Origin: Petroclostridium sp. X23
GTDB taxonomy: Bacteria > Bacillota > Clostridia > SK-Y3
Length of the DNA: 64,000 bases
Assembly: GCF_030013905.1 (NCBI RefSeq)
Contig: NZ_CP124862.1
Span: 4,157,051-4,221,050 of the forward strand
Reading direction: 5' to 3'
Shown here piece after piece: positions 9,135-17,287 of the stretch. How positions within the stretch are numbered: the stretch's first letter is position 1; each line of letters opens with the position of its first letter. Made by a program: the position numbers and the translations under genes. The notes beneath the pieces were generated by a model. It saw only the letters and a program-made list of their open reading frames with translations. It had not been told where the DNA came from and did not search any database.

Positions 9135-10922
9135 TTAATCACGGGATTTTAGCATCCTCCATAGGGTGCTTCGGCTGATCCCCAGTCGCTTAGCTGCTTT
9201 ACTATGATTTGTTTTTTCTTCATTCAAAACAATACGTGCAATATCATAATTGATATCTTCTAAAGATTGCTCCAGGTTGATATAGTAATCCTTATTAGAG
9301 CCAGCGGACGTATAAGGCATTTCTCTTTTTAACATAGCGGCAGTTTTTTCCAAAGATATATAGGAAGTTGAGGTTGTAACCACCAATTCTTTTAACACTC
9401 TTTTGAACTGATCTAAATTATATTTCCAATGAAATTCCTGTAATAAATTCATAGCTTCCGGTTCGAAGCCGATAATTTGTTTTCCTAAGGAGGCATTCAG
9501 CTCATTAATATAGAGACTGGCCAAACTTGGTATGTCTTGAGCGCGTTGATGTAGCGGAGGCAAGCGTAGTGTTAAGCAGGATAGTCTGTTCATCAAATGC
9601 AAGCAGATAGGATGATTCTCTCCTTTCTCTTCATCACATACGAAGGAGAAAAGCATATGATTCCTCTTACATAACTTTGTACACTCAATGAATTCAAATA
9701 ATTCTTTAGCTCGACGTTCATTTAAAACACCAACATCTTTTAAGTAAAAAGTGCAGTTCATACCGTTAAAAGGAGAGTCGGTATTTTTAAAAAGAGACGT
9801 CCAATGCTTATCGTTTATAAAGCTGCAGTCGATAATATAGAATGGATTGTTCTGGAATGGACCATTCTCATAAATCAGTGATGCAACTTTATCTTTGCCT
9901 GTTCCGCTTTCTCCTATAATAAGGATAGGGAAGTTGCTTTTGCTGTATTCTTCGATGGTTGATCGAATATTTATGTTAGAATGTACACTGTTATAATAGT
10001 TGTGGTAAAAATGGTTAATATCATCACTTTTATTCACTAATTGAATACCATTGACGTCTGAAATTGCCGGGAAGGTATTAATATGTAAGTAAACTAGAAT
10101 AAAGATTTGTCCATCTACTTGTACATTTTTACCTATGATTGAGAGCAGGTAATCATTCCATTTTTTTTCAATTCTATGTTCTTTATTTTTTATAAAGGTG
10201 GGCAAAGATTTTTTGATAAAATCAAGGATGTCGGAATATGGGTCTGTTTTGCTGAGAGAAGTAAATACCAGTTTGCTGTTTTCATCATAAATAAAGGTGT
10301 TGTAAGAAGATTCCAGGAGAGCATAACGCATCATGAGGTATTGTTGTCTCATGTGGGAATAACTTCGGCATATTTTAATTGCCTGCTCAAAAGCGCTTTC
10401 AATACTTTCGTACCCGGATGTAATCAATATGGCATTTAGGCCGACTTGTCTTGCAACAGTGCTGGTAATCATGTCGCATAAGACCATCCCGTACTCTCGT
10501 TCTTTGAGTGTATATAGGCAGTTCTCCACGTCGGTTTCACTGGAAATAGTAAAAATATCGATATCGTATTGTAATAAGTCGCATAGTAACTTTGCGCAAT
10601 TAGTAATGCTGGGAAATCCTACAATTGCGAACTTTGCGGTTGAATTTTCTGCTAATTTTATAGCGCGCAGAACATCATAAACAGAAATGGAGACTTCGAT
10701 AACCGGAATATCAACAGAATTACTAATCATTTCTGCAGTCCCGCCGCGGGAAATAATAACATCATATTCAATATCACGATTTTCTTGAACAATCTCAACG
10801 CCGCGATTAAGGTCTCCTACGTAAGCTGTTAGGTCGATTTCCTGTTTTTTTGCGGCTAGATTCAACATGATCCCTTTCATTCCCTCATAAGGAGCAATTG
10901 CTAGAATTTTAATTTTATCCAT
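9135..10922 (-). CDS. PrpR_N-domain transcriptional regulator with degenerate sigma-54-type AAA domain
   Basis: A 595-residue regulator. Residues 1-190 resemble the PrpR_N ligand-sensing domain (ILAIAPYEGMK, VIISRGGTAEMI, FAIVGFPSITN). A short PAS-like region follows, then an AAA+ domain with an intact Walker A GESGTGK near residue 340, and a Fis-type helix-turn-helix at the C-terminus (NHSKAAKRLGISRSTLWRML). The loop that should carry GAFTGA is missing: the sequence runs from SLFKNTDSPFNGMNC straight to the Walker B position, which reads TFYLKDV and lacks the acidic pair. It therefore probably neither hydrolyses ATP normally nor contacts sigma-54. Its divergent position implies that it controls the TRAP operon at 11273. 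Confidence 0.85.
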   Translation of the reverse strand: MDKIKILAIAPYEGMKGIMLNLAAKKQEIDLTAYVGDLNRGVEIVQENRDIEYDVIISRGGTAEMISNSVDIPVIEVSISVYDVLRAIKLAENSTAKFAIVGFPSITNCAKLLCDLLQYDIDIFTISSETDVENCLYTLKEREYGMVLCDMITSTVARQVGLNAILITSGYESIESAFEQAIKICRSYSHMRQQYLMMRYALLESSYNTFIYDENSKLVFTSLSKTDPYSDILDFIKKSLPTFIKNKEHRIEKKWNDYLLSIIGKNVQVDGQIFILVYLHINTFPAISDVNGIQLVNKSDDINHFYHNYYNSVHSNINIRSTIEEYSKSNFPILIIGESGTGKDKVASLIYENGPFQNNPFYIIDCSFINDKHWTSLFKNTDSPFNGMNCTFYLKDVGVLNERRAKELFEFIECTKLCKRNHMLFSFVCDEEKGENHPICLHLMNRLSCLTLRLPPLHQRAQDIPSLASLYINELNASLGKQIIGFEPEAMNLLQEFHWKYNLDQFKRVLKELVVTTSTSYISLEKTAAMLKREMPYTSAGSNKDYYINLEQSLEDINYDIARIVLNEEKTNHSKAAKRLGISRSTLWRMLKSRD

Positions 10923-10961
10923 TTCAGAGATTCCTCCTAAAAAGTGTGTTAATATAAAACA

Positions 10962-10990
10962 ATTATACTAAATGATAAGTGAAAACACAA
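10962..10990 (-). promoter_or_regulatory. Promoter of the PrpR-like regulator gene
   Basis: On the minus strand, TTGTGT (10985-10990) and TATAAT (10962-10967) are 17 bases apart. The AGGAGG ribosome site and the ATG follow within 40 bases. The operator candidate of the divergent TRAP operon starts only 14 bases away, so one bound protein could affect both promoters. Confidence 0.6.
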
Positions 10991-11003
10991 GAGAATGCAG
11001 AAG

Positions 11004-11117
11004 ATGTTCAAATATAAAACATAATAATCACAAAATTCTATTGTGTAATATAACGATCTTCAGTAGAATTATATAAAAGAAGACATAACTCCGCGAAGGG
11101 ATTAAATATGAAACGGG
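11004..11117 (+). promoter_or_regulatory. Control region of TRAP operon 1, duplicated at 15323-15436
   Basis: The block starts with an inverted repeat, ATGTT, 9 bases, AACAT (11004-11022). A -10-like TGTAAT follows at 11044-11049, and a conserved stretch ends in AAATATGAAACG. The same block occurs 4319 bases downstream, before the second TRAP operon. It has no gaps, the same internal spacing and about 77 percent identity over the 76 bases after the operator. The inverted repeat sits where an activator would contact RNA polymerase, because no good -35 hexamer is visible. The adjacent PrpR-like protein is the natural candidate to bind both. Confidence 0.65.
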
Positions 11118-11272
11118 CCTGGCGCTTGTTGTGTCGTAAGGCAATCTTTGGGATGCTGGGAGGGAGGTGGGCTGTGTTTGGTTAAATACATAATGGCTGT
11201 ATTTAATCTGGAGAGATTGAAGAGTTGTGATGATGAACAAAAGAGAATGAAGAAGTGAAAGGGGAAATTAAA

Positions 11273-12358
11273 ATGTTGAAAAAAGTGTTGGCACTATTGA
11301 TGGTATTGGTATTGGGAGTAACTATAATGGTAGGCTGTGCGTCTAACAAAGAAAGCAATCAACTCGCACCTGAGAACAATGCACCTTCTGGGGCGGAAAA
11401 AAGTGATGCTGCAAAAAGTGATGGTAAAGACGGTAAAAAGGAAAAATATGTAATTAAGCTGAGTTATGAAAATAATGATGGAGATCCCATTGACCAAGGA
11501 TGTGACCGTTGGGCTGAATTGGTAAAAGAAAGAACAAACGGTGCAGTGGAAATTCGAATATACCCTAGTTCGCAGTTGGGTGCAAAAAAAGATTTAATTG
11601 AAATGATGTTAATGGGCCAGAATGTAGCGACCATTGCAGATGGCTCATATCTGATGGATTATGTCCCTGATATCGGAATTGTTATGGGGCCGTATGTTCT
11701 TGAAAACTGGGATCAAATGTTTAAGTTGACTGCAAGTGATTGGTGGGCGGAACAAGCTGGCCTTTTAGAAAAAGAAGGAATTAAGATTGTGACCAAGAAC
11801 TGGATATACGGGGATAGGCATTTGCTTACCAAAAAGCCTGTAGCAAAACTTACGGATTTGGCCGGTGCGAAGATTCGCGTTCCCAATAATGACATTTCGG
11901 TTAAAATGTTCAATTTGTTAGGGGCGGCATCTACTCCGATGGCATTATCGGAAGTATATACAGCGCTGAGTCAAGGGGTTGTAGATGGAGTGGAAAATCC
12001 TTTAACAGTGCTATATGATAATAAGTTTCAGGAAACATGCCAATATTTAACTCTTACAGGACATCAAAAGACTTTTAGTACATTTGTTATGGGAGAAAAA
12101 TTCTTTAGTTCACTACCGACGGAATATCAGAAGATTATTATGGAAGCTGGAGATGAAGCTGCTAAATATAATAATGAAATCTATCAAAAGCAAACAGCAG
12201 AGATGTTAGATAAATTTAAAGCAGCGGGTGTAGAAGTATCTGAACTATCGGATTTGGAAGATTTCAAAGCGGCTGTAAAGGGATTGTATGATTCTTATGA
12301 ATCGGAAGGTACCTGGACAAAAGGTTTGTATGATAAGGTTCAGTCTATTATAAAGTAG
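11273..12358 (+). CDS. dctP: TRAP transporter solute-binding lipoprotein (DctP family), system 1
   Basis: A 361-residue binding protein that delivers an organic acid to the sodium-coupled TRAP permease encoded next. Seen: a lipobox VGCASN with cysteine near residue 22, a charged linker, and the DctP fold starting YVIKLSYENNDGDPIDQG. The conserved arginine that binds the ligand carboxylate lies in AKIRVPNND, and the family segment QGVVDGVENPL is present. The ATG at 11273 follows AGGGGAA by a normal spacing; an upstream GTG at 11255 lacks a ribosome site. The ligand is probably a carboxylate, but its identity is unknown. Confidence 0.93.
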   Translation: MLKKVLALLMVLVLGVTIMVGCASNKESNQLAPENNAPSGAEKSDAAKSDGKDGKKEKYVIKLSYENNDGDPIDQGCDRWAELVKERTNGAVEIRIYPSSQLGAKKDLIEMMLMGQNVATIADGSYLMDYVPDIGIVMGPYVLENWDQMFKLTASDWWAEQAGLLEKEGIKIVTKNWIYGDRHLLTKKPVAKLTDLAGAKIRVPNNDISVKMFNLLGAASTPMALSEVYTALSQGVVDGVENPLTVLYDNKFQETCQYLTLTGHQKTFSTFVMGEKFFSSLPTEYQKIIMEAGDEAAKYNNEIYQKQTAEMLDKFKAAGVEVSELSDLEDFKAAVKGLYDSYESEGTWTKGLYDKVQSIIK

Positions 12359-12384
12359 TGAAAACACTATATTTACTAGCTTTG

Positions 12385-12425
12385 AATTGTGGGTGGAGCA
12401 GCATGCTTCTTGCCCACAATTTTTA
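12385..12425 (+). terminator. Attenuating hairpin between dctP and dctQ (system 1)
   Basis: Arms AATTGTGGG (12385-12393) and CCCACAATT (12413-12421) are followed by TTT. It lies 26 bases after the dctP stop and directly before dctQ. A partial terminator or mRNA-stabilising hairpin here would give more binding protein than membrane subunits. Confidence 0.65.
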
Positions 12426-12442
12426 GTGATGGGGGGATTTTT

Positions 12443-12928
12443 TTGAAAAAGCTCTTAAAAGTTTTAGGTAATTTGGATTTGCTTATTTCAGGTGCATCAT
12501 TAAGTATTATTGTTATTACTACCATAGGTGGAGTTTTTATGCGTAAGGTTGTTGGAAAACCTTTTGCGTGGTTGGAAGAAATACAACTGCTTTTTTTTGT
12601 CTGGTGTGTTTTGTTTGGCGGTAGTGTAGCATTTAGGACCGGAAATCATGTGGGTATTGATTTGGTTGCTGAACGATTAAGACCTAAAGCGAGGAAGGTT
12701 TTGGATATATTCATATATATTATTACAGTAGCAGTTATTATTTATATTCTTAAGGGTTCTGCTGAACTTACGATGCAGGTCACTAAAAAAGTAACGCCGT
12801 ATTTGAAAATTCCATATACGGTAATTGATATTGCTGTACCTATAGGGTGCTTATTTATGATTGTGCAATACACGGTTTTGTTTGTGAAAAATATATTTGG
12901 TAAAAATCAAGGGGAGGTTGGAGAATGA
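12443..12928 (+). CDS. dctQ: TRAP transporter small membrane subunit (DctQ), system 1
   Basis: A 161-residue protein with four predicted membrane helices, the small subunit that links the binding protein to the DctM channel. The family segment FAWLEEIQLLFFVWCVLFGGSVAFRTGNHVGID is present near residue 45 (start quoted by position; core residues EE, FVW and H). TTG at 12443 is chosen because a G-rich ribosome site (GGGGGG at 12431-12436) is 6 bases upstream; an earlier in-frame start would fall inside the intergenic hairpin. Its stop overlaps the dctM start. Confidence 0.87.
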   Translation: MKKLLKVLGNLDLLISGASLSIIVITTIGGVFMRKVVGKPFAWLEEIQLLFFVWCVLFGGSVAFRTGNHVGIDLVAERLRPKARKVLDIFIYIITVAVIIYILKGSAELTMQVTKKVTPYLKIPYTVIDIAVPIGCLFMIVQYTVLFVKNIFGKNQGEVGE

Positions 12929-14217
12929 TGTCGCCAATAGCAATTTCGGCTGTGGTTTTATTGGTATTATTGTTTATGAATGTTCCGGTATTTGCGGCGG
13001 TTCTGGGCGCATGTATCGGGTATTTTATAGTGAATCCGGAAGCCGGTATTACTGGAGCATTGGCAGCGCAGCGTGTGATTAGCGGCATGCAATCCATACC
13101 CATTCTTGCGGTGCCGTTCTTTGTAGCTTCCGGTGTATTGATGAATTATTGCGGAATTACCGAGCGGATGCTTGATTTTTGTAAAGTATTAACCGGACAT
13201 ATGACGGGTGGTTTGGCGCAAGTGAATATTGCGCTTAGTACCTTGATGGGCGGTATGTCGGGCTCTTCGTTGGCTGATGCAGCTATGGAAGCTAAAATGC
13301 TGGTTCCGGAAATGGAGAGAAGCGGATACGGCAGAGGTTTTTCGTCAGCGGTTACGGCAGCATCGTCTATTATTACGCCTTTAATTCCGCCGGGGATAGC
13401 GGCGATTATCTACGGGAGTATTACCAATACTTCTATTGGTAAGCTATTTATTGCAGGTGTCGTGCCTGCAGTCATATTGTGTGCATTGATGATGATTATT
13501 GTCAATGTAGTTTCTAAAAAAAGAGGTTATCCGAAACTTTCGGATAAAATGGCGTCGAGGGGGGAACTCTGGAAGTCATTTAAACCGGCATTCTTGCCGC
13601 TTTGCTTGCCTTTTATCATTATCGGAGGAATTCGATTTGGCATTTTTACACCTACGGAGGCGGGTGCTATTGCGATATTGTATGCCTTGATTCTTGGTAT
13701 TATATATAAAGAGCTTAGTGCGAAACATGTGGTTACGTGTATCAAAGAGACTGTTGCTACTACGGCGTCTATTTTGCTTATCGTAGGTGCGGCAACCTGT
13801 TTTTCGTGGGTATTGACATGGGAGAATGTCCCTCAGAACATGACTAATCTAATGATAGATATATGTAAAAACAAATATGTATTTTTATTGGTTATAAATC
13901 TTTTCTTGTTGTTTGTAGGGATGTTTATTGAAGCAACGGCTGCACAGATAGTGTTGGCGCCTATGCTGGTGCCGGTAGCGGTAGCTTTTGGCATAGATCC
14001 GGTTCATTTTGGTATGGTTTTTATATTTAATATGGCAATCGGTTCTTTGACTCCGCCTATGGGTAATTTGATGTTTGTGGTGTGCGGCGTAACAAAATGT
14101 AAAACAGAAGAGTTTATACGTGCGAGTGTGCCGTTTTATATACTGTTATTTGCTATGTTGTTGTTGTTGACATATGTTCCGTTTCTTACGACGGCATTGC
14201 CTAATCTGCTATATTGA
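12925..14217 (+). CDS. dctM: TRAP transporter large permease (DctM), system 1
   Basis: A 430-residue membrane protein with about 11-12 hydrophobic segments, forming the ion-coupled translocation channel of the TRAP system. Seen: the DctM signatures VPFFVASGVLMNYCGI, GGMSGSSLADAAMEAKML, ASSIITPLIPPGI, GIFTPTEAGAIA and MAIGSLTPPMGNLMF. The ATG overlaps the dctQ stop (ATGA), so the subunits are translationally coupled. AGGTTGGAG lies upstream. Family assignment is certain; the substrate is defined by the binding protein and remains unknown. Confidence 0.94.
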   Translation: MMSPIAISAVVLLVLLFMNVPVFAAVLGACIGYFIVNPEAGITGALAAQRVISGMQSIPILAVPFFVASGVLMNYCGITERMLDFCKVLTGHMTGGLAQVNIALSTLMGGMSGSSLADAAMEAKMLVPEMERSGYGRGFSSAVTAASSIITPLIPPGIAAIIYGSITNTSIGKLFIAGVVPAVILCALMMIIVNVVSKKRGYPKLSDKMASRGELWKSFKPAFLPLCLPFIIIGGIRFGIFTPTEAGAIAILYALILGIIYKELSAKHVVTCIKETVATTASILLIVGAATCFSWVLTWENVPQNMTNLMIDICKNKYVFLLVINLFLLFVGMFIEATAAQIVLAPMLVPVAVAFGIDPVHFGMVFIFNMAIGSLTPPMGNLMFVVCGVTKCKTEEFIRASVPFYILLFAMLLLLTYVPFLTTALPNLLY

Positions 14218-14238
14218 CCTTTGAAGTGAGGTGATGTT

Positions 14239-15216
14239 ATGAAAATAATAAGAACTATTTTAGGAGATATTCCATATAACGAAATTGGTATTACAGATTC
14301 GCACGATCATTTGATTCGGAGTGGCGGGCCGGAGATAGGGTTGGATAAAGCATTTTTGATGGATGATGTGAATAGTGCAATTGAAGAGTTTGAGAGATAT
14401 ATTGCAGCCGGTGGGAAAACGATGGTGTGCATGGATCCTATCGGGTGTGGGCGCAATGTGGCTAAAATGATAGAAGTAGCGAATGCTTGCCGGGGTAAGG
14501 GCCATATCATGATGACTACGGGCTTTCAGAAAGGCAACAATTATTGTCCTAATACTTCTTTTCTGGCTACGGTTGATGTAAATAAAATTGCGGATTTGAT
14601 GATTGCTGAGATTGTAGAGGGAATGGACTATCACAGCTATAACGGTCCGGTAATAGAGAGAACAACGGCGAAAGCCGGATTGATTAAAGCCGGAACCAGC
14701 TATCGTTTGATTACCAATTTGGAGCAGAAGGCTTTAAAAGTTGCAGCTATTACCCAAAAAGAAACAGGGTGTGCAATCTCGATGCATACCGATTTTGGCA
14801 CCATGGCTTTGGAAATTGTTGGAGAAATCAAAAAGAATGGGGGTTTGCCTGAAAAAACCGTATTATGTCATATGCAGAGAAATCTTGATAAATATTATTA
14901 TCGTCAAGTGCTGGAAACGGGTGCCATCATTTGTTTTGATGAGCCGAACAAACCTCAGTACCGCCCGGATGCAGTGATTGCTGAAACAATTTTGTGGTTG
15001 GTAGAGCAAGGATATGAGAAGCAAATCGTATTGGGAATGGACGGCGGGCGAATGGAAGCGCTGGCTGCCTATATGGAAGAAAAGGGAAAGGCGAACGGTT
15101 TGGAGTACTTGCTGACAAGATTTGTTCCGGTATTGAAAGAAGTTGGTGTTAAGCAGTCGGCTATTGACAATATGCTGATATATAATCCGGCGAATGTTTT
15201 TGCGATAGAAGTTTAA
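14239..15216 (+). CDS. Phosphotriesterase-family metallohydrolase (probable lactonase or esterase)
   Basis: A 325-residue TIM-barrel enzyme of the phosphotriesterase/PhP family. Candidate metal ligands are visible: TDSHDHL (HxH) near residue 22, Lys in GLIKAGTSY as the carboxylated bridging lysine, His in ISMHTDFG and in VLCHMQRN, and Asp in VLGMDGGR. Enzymes of this family in uptake operons are usually lactonases or esterases rather than true phosphotriesterases. It begins 21 bases after dctM with GAGGTGATG as ribosome site and ends TRAP operon 1, so it probably opens or hydrolyses the imported compound (inference). Confidence 0.85.
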   Translation: MKIIRTILGDIPYNEIGITDSHDHLIRSGGPEIGLDKAFLMDDVNSAIEEFERYIAAGGKTMVCMDPIGCGRNVAKMIEVANACRGKGHIMMTTGFQKGNNYCPNTSFLATVDVNKIADLMIAEIVEGMDYHSYNGPVIERTTAKAGLIKAGTSYRLITNLEQKALKVAAITQKETGCAISMHTDFGTMALEIVGEIKKNGGLPEKTVLCHMQRNLDKYYYRQVLETGAIICFDEPNKPQYRPDAVIAETILWLVEQGYEKQIVLGMDGGRMEALAAYMEEKGKANGLEYLLTRFVPVLKEVGVKQSAIDNMLIYNPANVFAIEV

Positions 15217-15322
15217 TGAATTGTCTGGGTAGAGGAAATAAAGTGATATTTTCATTCGGAGTGCGTATATAAATGAAACAAAGATTTATAATGGTATGAT
15301 AAGTAATTTTAAATTTATAATT

Positions 15323-15436
15323 ATGTTTATAATTGAAACATAATTATATAAAAACAACATTGTATAATGTAACGATATTCAGTAAAATTGTTTTACAGGA
15401 TACATAATTTCGAAATAGGATCAAATATGAAACGCG
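15323..15436 (+). promoter_or_regulatory. Control region of TRAP operon 2, paralogous to 11004-11117
   Basis: The operator here is stronger than in the first copy: TAATTATGTTT (15318-15328) and AAACATAATTA (15336-15346) are perfect 11-base arms around a 7-base spacer. TATAAT follows at 15363-15368 with no good -35, and the block again ends AAATATGAAACGCG. The fixed offset of 4319 bases to the first copy, without gaps, indicates duplication of the control DNA. The rest of 15217-15612 is a leader of about 170 bases without a recognised RNA family. Confidence 0.68.
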
Positions 15437-15612
15437 TCTATTCTCGGTTGTATCACAACATGTATTACAGTATGTGAAAAAAAGTGACGGAAAGGAGGCG
15501 GGTGTAGCTTACACTCTGCAAATAGCTTGATTTATTCCATGGAGAAGTGAGAAAAAGCTTCAAGTCTTTATGCTTAGCCAATGAAAAAAGTAAAGTGAGA
15601 GGGGTAGTTAAA

Positions 15613-16665
15613 ATGTTTAAAAAAATGTTTGGGTTGTTAATGGCAGTGATATTAGGAGTATATATGATGGTAGGTTGCTCGTCCGGAAAGGAAAATACTC
15701 AAACGGCACCTGCTGAAAAGGGAGAAGTACAAAAGGCTCCCCAAAATGCGAAGACGGATGCATCTGAGAAAATAGAAATCAAATTTGCACATGCAGATAA
15801 TGAAAAGAGTATTTTCCATAAGGGAGCCCTAGCTTTTAAGGAAAAGGTTGAGGAATTATCAGGTGGAAGTATGTCGGTAAGAATATTCCCGTCAGGCCAG
15901 CTTGGAACATTATCCGATACGGCACAGGGAATACAGATGGGAACCATTGATGTCGCACCTATTTCAGCTACGGTATTAGCTAATTTCAGCCCTTCTATTG
16001 CCGTGTATGACTTGCCGTTCATTATTGAGAATTATAAGCATGCATACGCGTCTTTAGATGGTGAAGTGGGGGATGTTTTAGAAAAAGAATTGGAAGGCCA
16101 AAGTATGCTTGCTAAGGGATGGTGGACATTAGGCTTCAGAAATGCTACAACAAGCAAAGATGTTAAATCTATAGATGATCTCGCAGGACAAAAGATCAGA
16201 ACGCAAAACTCACAAATACATCTGGCAATTTTTAAAGCTTTGGGAGTAGACCCGACACCGATGGATTTCAGTGAATTATTTACAGCCTTACAACAAAAAA
16301 CTGTAGATGGTCAGGAAAATCCGTACGTAAATATTTTACAAGCAAATATCTTCGAAGTAAATAATACAATTGTAGAAACTGAGCATGTATTCCAGGTTGC
16401 CGGCCTCTTAGTATCTCCAACTTTGTGGGACAAACTTACAGACGAGCAAAGAAACGTCATTGATAAGGCAAGTGAGTATGCTACAGGAATTGAGCGCACT
16501 GCATGTGAAACAGAAAATGAAAAAGCAAAGGAAGTTTTACAGAAAGAACACGGAATGAAGGTTGTGGCGGTAGATAAAGCAGAATTACAGAAACGCACTG
16601 CTTCTGTGTATGATGCTTATCCGCAACTGGCGGAATTAGTTAAGAAGGTAAAAAGTTATAAATAA
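15613..16665 (+). CDS. dctP: TRAP transporter solute-binding lipoprotein (DctP family), system 2
   Basis: A 350-residue DctP-type binding protein. Seen: a lipobox VGCSSG with cysteine near residue 22, a Glu/Lys/Ala-rich linker, then IKFAHADNEKSIFHKGALAF opening the fold. The carboxylate-binding arginine is in QKIRTQNSQ, and ALQQKTVDGQENPY is the family signature region. ATG 15613 follows AGAGGGG; longer in-frame starts from 15547 have no ribosome site. It is clearly related to the system 1 protein, but the residues around the arginine (TQNSQ against VPNND) differ, so the ligands may differ. Confidence 0.93.
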   Translation: MFKKMFGLLMAVILGVYMMVGCSSGKENTQTAPAEKGEVQKAPQNAKTDASEKIEIKFAHADNEKSIFHKGALAFKEKVEELSGGSMSVRIFPSGQLGTLSDTAQGIQMGTIDVAPISATVLANFSPSIAVYDLPFIIENYKHAYASLDGEVGDVLEKELEGQSMLAKGWWTLGFRNATTSKDVKSIDDLAGQKIRTQNSQIHLAIFKALGVDPTPMDFSELFTALQQKTVDGQENPYVNILQANIFEVNNTIVETEHVFQVAGLLVSPTLWDKLTDEQRNVIDKASEYATGIERTACETENEKAKEVLQKEHGMKVVAVDKAELQKRTASVYDAYPQLAELVKKVKSYK

Positions 16666-16696
16666 TTCTCAAATAATAATCAGAAAACATGTAAGT

Positions 16697-16727
16697 ATAT
16701 GCAACCTACAAGCCGTAGGTTGCATAT
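16697..16727 (+). promoter_or_regulatory. Hairpin between dctP and dctQ (system 2)
   Basis: Perfect 13-base arms ATATGCAACCTAC and GTAGGTTGCATAT flank the loop AAGCC. No T-tract follows, so it is more likely an mRNA-stabilising or processing hairpin protecting the dctP message than a true terminator. Confidence 0.7.
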
Positions 16728-16759
16728 GTTCATTAAATAAAAGTATTGGGGGGAAAACG

Positions 16760-17287
16760 GTGAAAACATTTCTCAGCTATTTGGAAAAAGTGAATAGTAT
16801 TACTTTTTTATTGGAGAGATGGCTTTTGATTATAGCAGTTGTGGCGATGGTAGGCATTAATTTTGTGCAGGTTTTATGCCGCTATGTTTTTACATACAGT
16901 ATTCCATGGTCCGAGCAGAGCAGTGTAGTGTTATTTATGATGATGATCCTAATTGGTGGGAATCTCGCTATGAAAGAAGACGGTGAAATAAAAATAGAGA
17001 TTGTCAAGTTTAGAGACGCTAAGAAAGATAATATATTGCGTTTAATAGTAGATATTATTGCACTTGTTGTATTGATGCTGCTTTTAATTAGTGCTGTTTT
17101 AATTACACAACAAGCATATAAGCGCCCGCAGGTACTATCGGCACTTCCTTTAAAGTATTATCATCTTTATGGCATGATGATCATAGGGTTTACTCTAATG
17201 GTTATCCAAAAGCTTACAAATATTATAAAAAAAATAATCAAGGCAGTTGGTGGTCATAACGGTGATGTAGAGGGGGTAGCTGAATAA
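16760..17287 (+). CDS. dctQ: TRAP transporter small membrane subunit (DctQ), system 2
   Basis: A 175-residue protein with four predicted membrane helices of the DctQ family. Seen: a first helix LLIIAVVAMVGINFVQVLCR, the family segment IPWSEQSSVVLFMMMILIGG, and a hydrophilic Lys-rich tail. GTG at 16760 is preceded by a GGGGGG ribosome site 10 bases upstream. It overlaps the dctM start by one base (TAATG). It should pair with the DctP at 15613 and the DctM at 17287. Confidence 0.88.
   Translation: MKTFLSYLEKVNSITFLLERWLLIIAVVAMVGINFVQVLCRYVFTYSIPWSEQSSVVLFMMMILIGGNLAMKEDGEIKIEIVKFRDAKKDNILRLIVDIIALVVLMLLLISAVLITQQAYKRPQVLSALPLKYYHLYGMMIIGFTLMVIQKLTNIIKKIIKAVGGHNGDVEGVAE

Noticed and set aside
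11109..11125. TGGC...TTGTG resembling a sigma-54 -24/-12 element
   Set aside because: The -12 GC pair is missing and the paralogous region near 15430 does not keep the TGG; the neighbouring regulator also lacks GAFTGA.
14260..14634. 124-codon antisense frame inside the phosphotriesterase-like gene
   Set aside because: Shadow of a real gene; no ribosome site or recognisable domain.
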